A DNA stretch of 64,000 nt from Cohnella xylanilytica (GCF_014212175.1 NZ_JACJVR010000106.1:56512-120511), one strand, 5' to 3'. Shown: positions 53,325 through 62,378, counted from the first letter of the stretch. Numbers and translations: made by a program. The notes: a model not told the origin generated them from the sequence alone.

Positions 53325-53909
53325 ATGGATCTGGCGACGATCATTACGGAGCGGAGAAGCATCCGGAGGTTCAATTCGCGAAGCGTGTCCCAGGAGCTGG
53401 TGACCGAGCTGTTGGCCCAAGCCGTGCGGTTATATGGGCAAGGCGAATCGCCGCGGGTACGGTTCGTTTATGCGGGGACGCCCGAAGCGAGGGAACGGCT
53501 AGTGGACGGCATGACGAGCTCCATGAGGGAGAACAAGCTGATGAGATGGGTTCCGGGCAAGATGATCGAGCTGTTCAAAAGCCGCTTCACGGCCATTCCC
53601 GGGCATCTTATCGTCGTCGCCGAGGCGGGTTCGGATCGGAGCGGGGGAGAAGCGTCCGTCGCGGCGGCATGCGGCATCATGCAGATCTTCCAACTGCTCG
53701 GCTGGGAGCAGGGGTTAGGCATGCTCTGGGATACGGAGAGGATCATTCAGAACGAGGTCTTTTTCAAGCAGATCGGGATTCGGGACCATGAAGTTTTCGT
53801 CGGAATCCTGCACATCGGGTATTTCGATAAAGCTCCGCGGGGCCGTTCGCGGACGCCCGCCGAGAAGAAGTGGACGGTGTACGAGGGAAGGGAGGCGAAG
53901 ACGGTATGA
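53325..53909 (+). CDS. Nitroreductase-family flavoenzyme
   Basis: 194 aa. ITERRSIRRFNSRSVSQELV is the N-terminal FMN-binding signature (RRSIR), and ASVAAACGIMQIFQLLGWEQ then GLGMLWDT is the central family helix. ATG at 53325 follows AAGGAG with 8-base spacing. It would reduce nitro-, quinone- or similar compounds with NAD(P)H. The stop overlaps the next start (ATGA), so two related proteins are made together, possibly as a heterodimer. Confidence 0.9.
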   Translation: MDLATIITERRSIRRFNSRSVSQELVTELLAQAVRLYGQGESPRVRFVYAGTPEARERLVDGMTSSMRENKLMRWVPGKMIELFKSRFTAIPGHLIVVAEAGSDRSGGEASVAAACGIMQIFQLLGWEQGLGMLWDTERIIQNEVFFKQIGIRDHEVFVGILHIGYFDKAPRGRSRTPAEKKWTVYEGREAKTV

Positions 53910-54403
53910 CATGGGCCGATAGGACGATTCCCGATTCGAAGCGGCTTCGGTATCGGAGCGGGCCGGTTCCGCAGCCGATTGTGCTGGAGCTGCTGAACCA
54001 TGCCGTATGGGCTCCGAATCACGGGTTAAGGGAGCCGTGGCGATTCATATTCGTGGACAACGGGAAGGGGGATGCCTTGGGAAAAGCGCAAGAGCCGGCT
54101 CCCGCTTATCTCGTCGTCGCGATGAAGGAGGAGGCGAACCCGTACAAGCGGCATGAGGATTTCGCGGCCGTGTGCTGCCTCGTTCAAAATTTTCGCCTGC
54201 TCGCCTGGGAGAGGCAGCTCGGCGTGAGAGCGACGCGGCCCGAGTGGACGGACGATCCGCTGCGGCGCCGGAGCTTCGGCATCCGGGAGACGGAGAGCAT
54301 CGCGTTCGTGCTCGAGATGGGATTCGTCGACCCGCCGCCGCCCGAGTCGGCATCGTCCGCAGCCGCTCCAGCGCCCGCCGGGCTCGCTTTCGAGCTGTTC
54401 TGA
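53906..54403 (+). CDS. Short nitroreductase-like protein, coupled to previous gene
   Basis: 165 aa, start ATG at 53906 overlapping the previous stop. RRYRSGP-type N-terminus is weaker than in the first gene (KRLRYRSGPVPQPIVLELL), but AVWAPNHGLREPWRFIFV and the central AAVCCLVQNFRLLAWERQLG are clear nitroreductase features. It is shorter than usual (about 190-220 aa) and ends in a Pro/Ala-rich tail. It may depend on its partner for a complete flavin site. Confidence 0.85.
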   Translation: MTWADRTIPDSKRLRYRSGPVPQPIVLELLNHAVWAPNHGLREPWRFIFVDNGKGDALGKAQEPAPAYLVVAMKEEANPYKRHEDFAAVCCLVQNFRLLAWERQLGVRATRPEWTDDPLRRRSFGIRETESIAFVLEMGFVDPPPPESASSAAAPAPAGLAFELF

Positions 54404-54406
54404 TTA

Positions 54407-54610
54407 GCTCGCATGCTCTAACTAACATTTCTTCCGTTGCGGCACCCGATTCCCGAAGCTCGCATGCTCTAACTAACGTTTCTTCCGTTGCAGCACCCGA
54501 TTCCCGAAGATCGCATGCTCTAACTAACGTTTCTTCCGTTGCAGCACCTGATTCCCGTTGATCGCACATTCTAACTAACGTTTCTTCCGTTGCAGCAATT
54601 CCCCTTCGAC
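54407..54610. repeat. Tandem array A: four 51-bp units
   Basis: Units start at 54407, 54458, 54509 and 54560, each containing CTCTAACTAACGTTTCTTCC or a close variant, with AACG...CGTT as a small inverted repeat. No unique spacers, so not CRISPR. Confidence 0.9.
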
Positions 54611-54615
54611 TCTGC

Positions 54616-54895
54616 AACCGCCAAATTGGAGGTTAGAGAGAGCGATCCGTGAGATGTTGTCGCTGTAACTGCCAATTTGGAGGTTAGAGAGAGTGATCCG
54701 TGCGATGCAGCCGCTGCAACCGCCAATTTGGAGGTTAGAGAGAGCGATCCGTGCGATGCAGCTGCTATAACCGCCAAATTGGAGGTTAGAGAGAGCGATC
54801 CGTGAGATGTTGTCGCTGCAACCGCCAATTTGGAGGTTAGAGAGAGCGACCCATGCGATGCAGCTGCTGCAACCGCCAATTTGCAGGTTAGGGAT
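54616..54895. repeat. Tandem array B: five and a half 51-bp units
   Basis: Units start at 54616, 54667, 54718, 54769 and 54820, with a partial at 54871. Each begins with AACCGCCAATTTGGAGGTT or a close variant, a near-perfect 19-base palindrome. The units alternate between two subtypes (GATGTTGTCGCTG and GATGCAGCTGCTG). Confidence 0.9.
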
Positions 54896-54918
54896 ATCCG
54901 AAGTGTGCTTTGCCGCGT

Positions 54919-54985
54919 AAAAAAAAGCAGGGCTGTCCCTCGAGTCTTCGAGAATACCTCGAAGGTCTCGAGATGGACAGCCCTG
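54919..54985 (-). terminator. Strong terminator of SGNH gene
   Basis: On the minus strand CAGGGCTGTCC pairs with GGACAGCCCTG, enclosing a second stem of CTCGAG/CTCGAG repeats, and ends in CTTTTTTTT (from the A run at 54919-54926). Confidence 0.9.
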
Positions 54986-55008
54986 TTCCTTGAACGCGAT
55001 CTCGCTTA

Positions 55009-55671
55009 TTAGTCAGCCAGCTCCGGCACGGCTTCCTGCACGACCGCGAGCCATTGCTTCGCGATCACCTGGTGGCCGGCGGCCGTCGGATGCACGCCGT
55101 CCCAGATCCAATAGGCCGGCTCGGCCCGCTCCGCGGCGCGGTCGAACGCATCCTGCAGCGGCACGAACACCGCGCCGTACTGCTTCGCCAGCTCCCGGAC
55201 CGTGCCCTGGTATGCGGCCATTCTCGCCTGCCATTCCTCCCACCGCTCGACCGTCGCCCCGGCCTTCAGCAGGAACGGCTCGCACAGCACGAGCCGCGCG
55301 TCCGGAAGCGCCAGCTTCGTCTCGTCGAGCAGGTGCCGGTACGCGCGCTCGAACCTGTCCGTGGCGCCGCTCGGCTCGCCGGCCATGATGCGCCACAGGT
55401 CGTTGACGCCGATCAGGATGCTGATCAGGTCCGGCCGGATCGCGATCGCGTCCTCGTTCCAGCGGGCGTACAGGTCGGACACCCGGTTGCCGCTGATGCC
55501 CCGGTTCACGAAGCGAAGCCCGTTCTCGGCCAGGCTCTCGCCCAGCTTCGCGGCGATCAGGTACGCGTATCCGTGGCCCAGAATATGGTTCAAATCCTCG
55601 TTGCGGCCTCTCGCCCCGTCGGTAATCGAATCCCCTTGGAACAACACGGTATAGTTCTTCGCGTTCGTCAT
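55009..55671 (-). CDS. SGNH/GDSL esterase
   Basis: 220-aa cytoplasmic hydrolase. The four SGNH blocks are visible: FQGDSITDG (nucleophile Ser), RGISGNRV, IGVNDLW and WDGVHPTAAGH (catalytic Asp and His). ATG at 55671 has GGAGGAG 8 bases away; the ATG at 55677 is too close to that site. It probably removes acetyl groups from imported oligosaccharides. It follows the third kinase/regulator pair on the same strand and may be part of that operon or have its own promoter in the 90-base gap. Confidence 0.93.
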   Translation of the reverse strand: MTNAKNYTVLFQGDSITDGARGRNEDLNHILGHGYAYLIAAKLGESLAENGLRFVNRGISGNRVSDLYARWNEDAIAIRPDLISILIGVNDLWRIMAGEPSGATDRFERAYRHLLDETKLALPDARLVLCEPFLLKAGATVERWEEWQARMAAYQGTVRELAKQYGAVFVPLQDAFDRAAERAEPAYWIWDGVHPTAAGHQVIAKQWLAVVQEAVPELAD

Positions 55672-55761
55672 CCTCATTCTCCTCCGAATCCCACGTATGA
55701 TAGCCTCTATCAAAATAGCACCATTGCCGCCTTGGAAGCAACAGGCAGCCGCGAACCCCCG

Positions 55762-57255
55762 TCAGCTCCGGCTCTTGTATTCGACCGGACTGCAGCCGAC
55801 TCTCTCCTTGAACACCTTGGAGAAGTAGTGCTGATCCCCGAAGCAGAGCGCCTCCGCGATCTCCCGGATCAGCATGTCCGGCCTCGTCTCCATGAGGCGG
55901 CGGGCCTCGCTTATTTTCAGATCCGTGTAGTAGTGCACGAACGTCTGGCCGGAGAACCGCTTGACGATCCGGCTCACATAGGACGGGCTGACATGGAACC
56001 GGTTCGCGAGATCCGGAATGGACACGCTGGCGTACAGGTTCGTCTTCAGGTACTGCTCGATCTCCCGGAACAGCTCGTCGCCGGCCTTGCGGTTCCGGCT
56101 GCGGGCCTCGTCGAGCCACTCTTCGGCGGTCGCCAGCAGGGAAGAGCAGAAGATATCATAGCCGGGAAGCGCGAGCAGCCGGTCGAATTCCGCATAGACG
56201 CGGACGGGTCCAGAGCCTTCGCCGTCCTCGAGAAGCGGCTCGAACGCCGCGCCGACGTGCCCGAGGAACCGCTTCAGCTCGGACAGGCGCAGGCTTCCGA
56301 GCTTCCACTTGGCGAGCTGCTCGGACAGCATGAGCACGAACCGGTCCTTGTTAAGCTGCTCGATCAAGGAGGCGAACTGGCCGCCAAGCCGGTCGATCTC
56401 CTCGTAGCCGGGTTCGACGGAAGGCCGGGGATGGTCGCAATCGACGGATACCGGTCTGAAAAGGAGCAGCTGCTCCTCGAGGCAGTCGGCCGCCTCCTTG
56501 ATCTTCTCGGGCAGAAGGCTCCATTCCATCGGCTTGAAGCTGCCCGCGACGGAGACGGGCAGGGCCGCTTCGAGCAGCCGGAGCCGGATATCCTCGAGCA
56601 GCGGGAGGGGAGAGCCGGAGACTTCCGCCGCCCAATCCCCGTTCGCGGCGACGAGCAGCCGGTCCGCATCCAGCGTCGGAATGACCCAAGCCGGATCGGG
56701 AAGGCGAAGACGGGACGCGACGAACGCCGGCGTCAGCTTGTCCGCTCCTTCCGCGAAGGGCTGCCGGCGAAGGACGACGAACGTTTTCTCCTTCTCGTAG
56801 AATTCCGCCTTGCGCTCCATCTCCCGCCAGTAGCTCTCCTCCACAAGGTCCCGGAACAGAGTAGCCGCCTGCTCGCGCGTCTCCTGAAGCTGGCCGAGCA
56901 CGCTTAGCATCACTTCGGTCAGCTGCTTGCGGTCGACCGGCTTCAACAGGTAATCGCTCACCTGAAGGTTAAGCGCCTTGCGCGTGTACTCGAAGTCGTT
57001 GTAGCCGCTGATCAGCACCGCCTTCAGCTTCGGATGAAGCCGCTTCGCTTCCGCGATCAAGGCCAGCCCGTCCATCTTCGGCATGCGGATATCCGTCAGC
57101 AGAATGTCGATCGAATGATTCCGGAAGGCTTCGAGCGCTTCTTCGCCGTTGGCCGCGGTCGCCGCGATCCGCACGGGCAAGCCCGACGCTTCGAGCAGCC
57201 CCCGAATATTCCGCAGGATCGGCTTGCTGTCTTCGGCGATTAGAACGTTGTACAC
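55762..57255 (-). CDS. YesN-type response regulator (REC plus AraC HTH)
   Basis: 497 aa. Receiver domain with acidic AEDS in place of the more usual VDDE, phospho-acceptor Asp55 in LLTDIRMP and Lys in DYLLKPVD; C-terminal AraC double HTH (about 395-495) with LANRFHVSPSYVSRIVKRF and ALCFGDQHYFSKVFKE. It is 27 bases downstream of its kinase. Probably activates the divergent importer at 59198 and perhaps the SGNH gene. Confidence 0.95.
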   Translation of the reverse strand: MYNVLIAEDSKPILRNIRGLLEASGLPVRIAATAANGEEALEAFRNHSIDILLTDIRMPKMDGLALIAEAKRLHPKLKAVLISGYNDFEYTRKALNLQVSDYLLKPVDRKQLTEVMLSVLGQLQETREQAATLFRDLVEESYWREMERKAEFYEKEKTFVVLRRQPFAEGADKLTPAFVASRLRLPDPAWVIPTLDADRLLVAANGDWAAEVSGSPLPLLEDIRLRLLEAALPVSVAGSFKPMEWSLLPEKIKEAADCLEEQLLLFRPVSVDCDHPRPSVEPGYEEIDRLGGQFASLIEQLNKDRFVLMLSEQLAKWKLGSLRLSELKRFLGHVGAAFEPLLEDGEGSGPVRVYAEFDRLLALPGYDIFCSSLLATAEEWLDEARSRNRKAGDELFREIEQYLKTNLYASVSIPDLANRFHVSPSYVSRIVKRFSGQTFVHYYTDLKISEARRLMETRPDMLIREIAEALCFGDQHYFSKVFKERVGCSPVEYKSRS

Positions 57256-57282
57256 GATAGAACGCCCCCTGTCGTCTTGTCG

Positions 57283-59046
57283 TCAGTAGAAGTCCCTCTT
57301 GAGGGAAGCGATGATCTGGACGGTCGCGCCTTGATCGGCGTTGTTGAAGATGTTGAAAAACAGGCGGTTCTTGTACATCAGCTTGAGCCGATTGACGGTG
57401 TTGACGATGCCCATGCTGCCGATGCCGAGAGATTCCCGCTTCATGTCCTGGATGCCGTGGTCGGATTGCTCGATTTTGTCCATGATCGCCTTGATCTCCT
57501 CCGGCCGAAGGCCTTGGCCGTTGTCGCCGATCTCGATCGCCCACAATCCGTTGTACAGCTTGACCTGGATTCGGATCGTCCACGGCGGGTCCGTCCGGTT
57601 GAACGCGTGCTCGATGCAGTTCTCCACGAACGGCTGGATGACGAGGCGGGGCAGCTGGATGGCGTCGGCGGAAGGATCCATGTCGATCTCCCACTGAAGG
57701 TCTTCCTCGTAGTTGCGTTCGACAAGGGACAAGTAGCGCCTCGTATGCTCGATCTCCTCCAGCATGCTGACATGCTTGTACGGGGATGATACGATATAGC
57801 GCAAGCTCTCGGACAGCTGCTTGCACATGTCGGACACCGCTTCGTTCTTGCCTTCCTGGGAAGCGATGCTGATCAGGTACAGCGCGTTATGGATGAAGTG
57901 CGGGGCGATGTGCGCCTGAAGGGCGGAATTTCTCGCCATCGCTTCCTCGTGGACGGCCAGCTTCTCCCGCTCGATCGACGTCTGCAGCCGGTCCAGCAGT
58001 TCGCCAAACGCCTCGTTCAGCAGCACGAGATCGTTGTTCTGAAGCTTGCTGTCCGATTGCAGGTTCAGGTTGCTATAGTTCATTCTCATGATCTGCGCGC
58101 GAAGCCGGCGGATCGGCAGAACGAAGTTGCTCGCCGAGAAGTACAGATAGGCGAACGAGAACAACGTCAGCGAGACGATCACGATGATCGAGATGTTCCG
58201 GACCGAGTTGACGGACCCGAGCGCCGATTCCTTGGAGGTGACGACGACGGTCGTCCAGCCGTTGTTGTCCGACTTCTGGTAAGCCACGTAACGGTCGTCG
58301 GAGCCGTCGGTGTAGATGCCGCTTCCGGACCATTCCCGGCCGAGCCGCTCCTGGGGATAGGTCTTGTCGGCATGAGTCGACTTCAGAACGACCGATCCTT
58401 CGGCATCGACGACGTAGACGTCCGAGCCGAGAACGCCGTCCGCCACTCTCTGCATATACGCATTGTCGAGCAGAATGGACAAATATCCGAAGATCTCGCC
58501 GTCCACGTTGATAATAGAGCGGACGAACGCCATCGTGTCGGATTGCGTCATGTACAGAATATAATGACTCCCGTTCAAGGCTTCGGCGTATTTGGGTTCC
58601 CGGGTGATCGACTTCAGATCCAGCGGAACGTTCGTCCCCAGATAAGAGGCCACGGGAATGCCGTTCAGATCGTAGACGGCCATATCCCGGATATCCATGG
58701 AGGGCCCGAGAGCCTGGAACATGGCCTCCTTGAGCATTCGAACCCTCGCGAGCCTCGTATACGCAGGATTCCTCTCCAGGTCCATCGCTTCGAACAGACG
58801 GGCGTTCGCGAGAAGGCGCTGGGACAGCTGGTTCTGCACGTCGAGATAATCGTCCAGCTGCTCCGACAGCTTCTCCGCGGTCAGCAGCGTCTCGTCGACG
58901 GTCTTCTCCCGGAGAGGCTGAACGACGAACCAGTTGACATAGACGAGGAAGCTTCCGAGGATAAGCAGCAGCAATGGGAAAAAAGTGAGAAACAGCTTGG
59001 TCCGAAGGCTTGTTCGCTGAGCGAGGCTGCCGAGTTTGATGAGCAC
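57283..59046 (-). CDS. YesM-type membrane sensor histidine kinase
   Basis: 587 aa, GTG start at 59046 with a purine-rich GGGAAGGGG about 12 bases upstream (a slightly long spacing, so the start is not certain). N-terminal helix (LFLTFFPLLLLILGSFLVYV), Cache-like sensor with GSDVYVVDAEGSVV, a second helix, HAMP, histidine box IAPHFIHNALYL with His383, and HATPase motifs PFVENCIEHAF and DNGQGL. Divergent from the fourth importer across 151 bases, which it likely controls through its regulator. Confidence 0.94.
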   Translation of the reverse strand: MLIKLGSLAQRTSLRTKLFLTFFPLLLLILGSFLVYVNWFVVQPLREKTVDETLLTAEKLSEQLDDYLDVQNQLSQRLLANARLFEAMDLERNPAYTRLARVRMLKEAMFQALGPSMDIRDMAVYDLNGIPVASYLGTNVPLDLKSITREPKYAEALNGSHYILYMTQSDTMAFVRSIINVDGEIFGYLSILLDNAYMQRVADGVLGSDVYVVDAEGSVVLKSTHADKTYPQERLGREWSGSGIYTDGSDDRYVAYQKSDNNGWTTVVVTSKESALGSVNSVRNISIIVIVSLTLFSFAYLYFSASNFVLPIRRLRAQIMRMNYSNLNLQSDSKLQNNDLVLLNEAFGELLDRLQTSIEREKLAVHEEAMARNSALQAHIAPHFIHNALYLISIASQEGKNEAVSDMCKQLSESLRYIVSSPYKHVSMLEEIEHTRRYLSLVERNYEEDLQWEIDMDPSADAIQLPRLVIQPFVENCIEHAFNRTDPPWTIRIQVKLYNGLWAIEIGDNGQGLRPEEIKAIMDKIEQSDHGIQDMKRESLGIGSMGIVNTVNRLKLMYKNRLFFNIFNNADQGATVQIIASLKRDFY

Positions 59047-59132
59047 GTGGATCGCGAACCCCTTCCCATTCGGTTCAGAATATTACACATGAAGAGTCAA
59101 CCACAAACATGTACCCCCGGGGGGCTCGAATT

Positions 59133-59158
59133 TATAATCGTTATTGTAATCGCATCCA
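59133..59158 (+). promoter_or_regulatory. Putative -10 and weak cre-like box of the fourth importer
   Basis: TATAAT at 59133-59138 with a poor -35 (TGTACC, 59110-59115). TGTAATCGCATCCA (59145-59158) matches the cre consensus at 12 of 14 positions but breaks its central symmetry, so it may be chance. The poor -35 fits a promoter needing an activator. Confidence 0.35.
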
Positions 59159-59197
59159 AGACAAGTTACAACTATCGAGACAATGGGGGAATTTAGC

Positions 59198-60520
59198 ATG
59201 CATCGCAAAACCAAACAAGTCTCGGCCGCCGTTCTGGCAACGGCGCTGGCCGTATCGCTGTCCGCCTGCGGTTCCGATTCCGGTTCCGATTCCGGCGCGG
59301 CGGAAGGATCTTCGCCAGCCGGCGGCAAGGGCGGCAAGGTGACGATCGAGCTCGCCATCTCCAAGGCCTCTCAGGATTCCGCCTTCGTGAACGAAGAGCT
59401 GCTGAAGAAATTCGAGGACGAGACGAATATCCACGTCAACCTGCAGCTGCTCCCGTCGGAGCAGATCACGACAGTGCTTCAGACGAAGCTGGCGGTCGGC
59501 GAGACGCCCGACATCGTGCAATACAACCTGGCCAGCGCCGTCACCGACCTGAACCTCGAGCGCAACTTCGAGATTCTCGACAACGAGCCTTGGGTCGGCC
59601 GCGTGCTCAACAAAGACGTCTTGTCGGCGAACGGCCACGTATACGGCTTCCACGTCAGCCAAGACACCGGCATGCAGGGCGTCGTGTACAACAAGGATAT
59701 TTTCAAAGAGCTGGGCTTATCGATTCCGAAGACGTACGAAGAGTTCCTCGCCGTCTGCGAACAGATCAAGGCGAAGGGGATCACGCCGCTCTTCATGCCG
59801 TTCAAGGATCAGTGGGCGACGAATATCTGGGTATCCGCCGCGCTGGCCGACTACGCCGACAAGAACGACCCGACGCTGTTCAACGATCTGAACGCGAACA
59901 AGAAGCAATGGAACGAGATTCCGCAGCTTGAAGCGATCATCGATCAGCAATACCAGCTGTACAAGAAGGGCTACACGAACGCCGACGTGCTGAGCGACAG
60001 CTACGACATGGCCGTGGGCAAGTTCCTGAACAAGGAAGTCGCGATGATGTTCATGGGCGACTGGCTCATCCAGGACGTCGAGACCAAGGATCCGAACGTG
60101 CACCTCGGCCTGTTCCCGATTCCGTACGCCGATAACGTGAAGATGGGCGCGAGCCCGCTGGGCGGCCAGCTGTTCATACCGAAGCAAGCGAAGCACATGG
60201 CCGAAGCGAAGAAATTCCTCGAATTCCTCGGTTCCAAGGACGTCGCGCAGCAGATCGTCACCGAGCAGAAGTACGTCTCCAACCTGAGCGACGTTCAGAC
60301 GCCTGAGCTTCCGGAATACAAGCAAGAGATCGTCGACAACTACATCACGCCGAAGAAGACCGTCATCACGATGGAAGGCTACCTGCAGGTCGACATGAGC
60401 GAGATGTACCGCAGCTTCCAGGACGTGTACGCGGGCGGCAAGTCGCCGAAGGAAGCGCTCGACGCTTGGAACGTGAAGTTCCATCAGCTCATGAAGGACA
60501 AGGGCGTCGCCGGCTTCTAA
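59198..60520 (+). CDS. Sugar-binding lipoprotein of the fourth importer
   Basis: 440 aa. The signal peptide ends VSLSAC with Cys24 as lipid anchor, then a GSDSGSDSG linker and a family-1 binding domain (ISKASQDSAFVNEELLKKFE onward, with TPLFMPFKDQWATNIW in the binding cleft region). ATG at 59198 follows GGGGGA with 7-base spacing; the ATG at 59183 overlaps that site. It delivers sugar to the two permeases downstream; substrate unknown. Confidence 0.94.
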   Translation: MHRKTKQVSAAVLATALAVSLSACGSDSGSDSGAAEGSSPAGGKGGKVTIELAISKASQDSAFVNEELLKKFEDETNIHVNLQLLPSEQITTVLQTKLAVGETPDIVQYNLASAVTDLNLERNFEILDNEPWVGRVLNKDVLSANGHVYGFHVSQDTGMQGVVYNKDIFKELGLSIPKTYEEFLAVCEQIKAKGITPLFMPFKDQWATNIWVSAALADYADKNDPTLFNDLNANKKQWNEIPQLEAIIDQQYQLYKKGYTNADVLSDSYDMAVGKFLNKEVAMMFMGDWLIQDVETKDPNVHLGLFPIPYADNVKMGASPLGGQLFIPKQAKHMAEAKKFLEFLGSKDVAQQIVTEQKYVSNLSDVQTPELPEYKQEIVDNYITPKKTVITMEGYLQVDMSEMYRSFQDVYAGGKSPKEALDAWNVKFHQLMKDKGVAGF

Positions 60521-60561
60521 GAACGGAATGCGATCGACAGCTAGAGAAAAAGACGGAGCAA

Positions 60562-60596
60562 GGACAGAATCGGGCCCGGAAGGGGCGATTCTGTCC
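60562..60596 (+). other. Hairpin after the lipoprotein gene
   Basis: GGACAGAATC (60562-60571) pairs perfectly with GATTCTGTCC (60587-60596). The following CCCTTCCGTC is not a T run. It is the same placement as the hairpins after the lipoprotein genes at 5215 and 36529. Confidence 0.6.
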
Positions 60597-60619
60597 CCTT
60601 CCGTCATGGAGAGTGGAAT

Positions 60620-61492
60620 ATGAAGATATCCAAACGACTGTACTCGTACTACATGGTCTGGCCGGCGCTTCTGATCTACAGCTTGTTCTTCGTCCTGCCG
60701 ACGATCATCGGCCTGTTCTATTCCTTCACGGACTGGCGGCTTGACCGGACGGAGCTTCACTTCAACGGGTGGACGAACTTCAAGACGATCTTCTCGGACA
60801 GCACGCTGCTGCTGGCGTTGAAGAACACCGTCATCTTCGCCGTCGTGACCGTTATCGGCAAGAACGTGATCGGGATCGCGCTCGCCGTCGCTTTAAATAT
60901 GAAGCTGAAGACCCGCAACGGGCTGAGGGCGATCTTTTATTCGCCTTCGATCCTCAGCATCATGGTCATCAGCATCGTATTTACACCGATGCTCCGATCC
61001 GACGGAACGATCAACAAGCTGTTCGAGGCGGTCGGGCTCGGCTCGCTCTCGCAGGCTTGGCTGACCGATCCGGCCATCGTCATCTTCACGATCGCCGCCG
61101 TCTCCATCTGGCAGACCGCGGGCTTCCAGATGGCGATCTACCTGGCCGGTCTCCAATCGATCTCGAAGGAGTATTACGAAGCGGCCACCATCGACGGGGC
61201 CGGCAGCTGGAAGAGCTTCGTGAACATTACGCTGCCTCTGCTGCTTCCGGCGATTAATATTAACGTCATGCTGACGCTGATCGGCGGGTTGAAGGTGTTC
61301 TCCGAAGTGTTCGTTCTGACCGGCGGCGGGCCGGGCAACGCCTCGCAGGTCGTCGGAACGATCATCCTCCGTTCGTTCGGCGAAGGAAGCTGGGGCCTCG
61401 GCACGGCCGTGAACACCCTGCTGTTCGTCGCGGTGACGATCATCTCGATTCCGCTGCTCATGTTCATGCGCCGCAAGGAGGTCACCGAATAA
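60620..61492 (+). CDS. ABC sugar importer permease (MalF/UgpA-like)
   Basis: 290-aa inner-membrane permease, about six helices, with EAA loop EAATIDGAGSWKSFVNITLP and TGGGPGNASQVVGTIILRSF near the C-terminus. The stop overlaps the next ATG (TAATG), so the two permeases are translationally coupled. Confidence 0.95.
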   Translation: MKISKRLYSYYMVWPALLIYSLFFVLPTIIGLFYSFTDWRLDRTELHFNGWTNFKTIFSDSTLLLALKNTVIFAVVTVIGKNVIGIALAVALNMKLKTRNGLRAIFYSPSILSIMVISIVFTPMLRSDGTINKLFEAVGLGSLSQAWLTDPAIVIFTIAAVSIWQTAGFQMAIYLAGLQSISKEYYEAATIDGAGSWKSFVNITLPLLLPAININVMLTLIGGLKVFSEVFVLTGGGPGNASQVVGTIILRSFGEGSWGLGTAVNTLLFVAVTIISIPLLMFMRRKEVTE

Positions 61493-62322
61493 TGAACGCG
61501 ACACTGAGAAAATCCTGGCGCACGTACCTCGTCGAAATCGTCATGCTGCTCGGATCCTTGATCGTTCTCCTGCCGATTCTCATCATGGTTCTCGGATCGT
61601 TCAAGACGAGCGCGGAAGTATTGGACTTCTCGCTGAAGCTTCCGAAGGAATGGCTGTTCAGCAATTATCAGAAGGTGTACGAGGAAGGCAACCTGCTTCG
61701 GGCGTTCTTGAACGGCATTCTGATCACGGGCGTCTCGTCGATCGTCAACATCGTCACGACGTCGGCGGCTTCGTTCGTCCTGGTGAGAAGGGAGTCGCGC
61801 CTTTCGAACGCGTTGTATCTGTTTTTCTTCATGGGACTTATCGCCCCGATGTCCACGATCACGACGATCCGCGTCGTTCAGTGGCTCGGCTTCTACGGCA
61901 GCATCACGAGCGTTATCTTGATCTATGCCGCGCTTAATACGGCGTTCAGCGTGTTCCTGTACAACGGCTTCATCAAGTCGATTCCGAAGGCGCTCGACGA
62001 AGTCGCGTTCCTGGAAGGCGCCGGCATGTTCAGCGTGTTCTTCCGGATCATCATTCCGCTCATCGTGCCGGTTAACGCCACCGTGGCGATCATGGTGTTC
62101 ATGTCGGTCTGGAACGACATCACGATTCCGATCTACTTCCTGACCGACAGCTCCGACTGGACGATGCCGCTGTCCGTGTACAACTTCTACGGCAAGTACA
62201 GCCGGGACTGGAACCTGATCTTCGCCGATCTGGTGCTGACGTCGCTGCCCGTCTTTATTCTGTACCTGTTCGCGCAGAAATACATCGTCGGCGGCTTGAC
62301 GGCCGGCGCGGTGAAGGGGTAA
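61492..62322 (+). CDS. ABC sugar importer permease (MalG/UgpE-like)
   Basis: 276-aa partner permease, about six helices, tail QKYIVGGLTAGAVKG. Its EAA loop is unusual: DEVAFLEGAGMFSVFFRIIIP has VAFLEG where relatives have AARIDG, keeping the Gly. This loop docks the ATPase, so the change may alter which shared ATPase is used. Otherwise a normal member. Confidence 0.94.
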   Translation: MNATLRKSWRTYLVEIVMLLGSLIVLLPILIMVLGSFKTSAEVLDFSLKLPKEWLFSNYQKVYEEGNLLRAFLNGILITGVSSIVNIVTTSAASFVLVRRESRLSNALYLFFFMGLIAPMSTITTIRVVQWLGFYGSITSVILIYAALNTAFSVFLYNGFIKSIPKALDEVAFLEGAGMFSVFFRIIIPLIVPVNATVAIMVFMSVWNDITIPIYFLTDSSDWTMPLSVYNFYGKYSRDWNLIFADLVLTSLPVFILYLFAQKYIVGGLTAGAVKG

Positions 62323-62378
62323 GGCGGAACGGCGGGTCTTACATGCAATTAAGCCATCCATTCACGATACAGAAGACG

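Larger units (their letters stand above)
54404..55008. other. Gene-poor repeat region after the nitroreductases
   Basis: 605 bases containing two adjacent 51-bp tandem arrays (54407-54610 and 54616-54895) and the terminator of the SGNH gene (54919-54985). Minus-strand frames across the arrays are open only because the unit is 17 codons long; no ribosome site or signal supports a gene. Confidence 0.6.

Noticed and set aside
54045..54879. Repeat proteins encoded on the minus strand of the 51-bp arrays
   Set aside because: Frames are open only because the unit is 17 codons long; no ribosome site or signal peptide, and one frame runs through the antisense of the nitroreductase gene.
54407..54895. 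CRISPR array
   Set aside because: Units are contiguous 51-bp repeats without unique spacers, and no cas gene is present.
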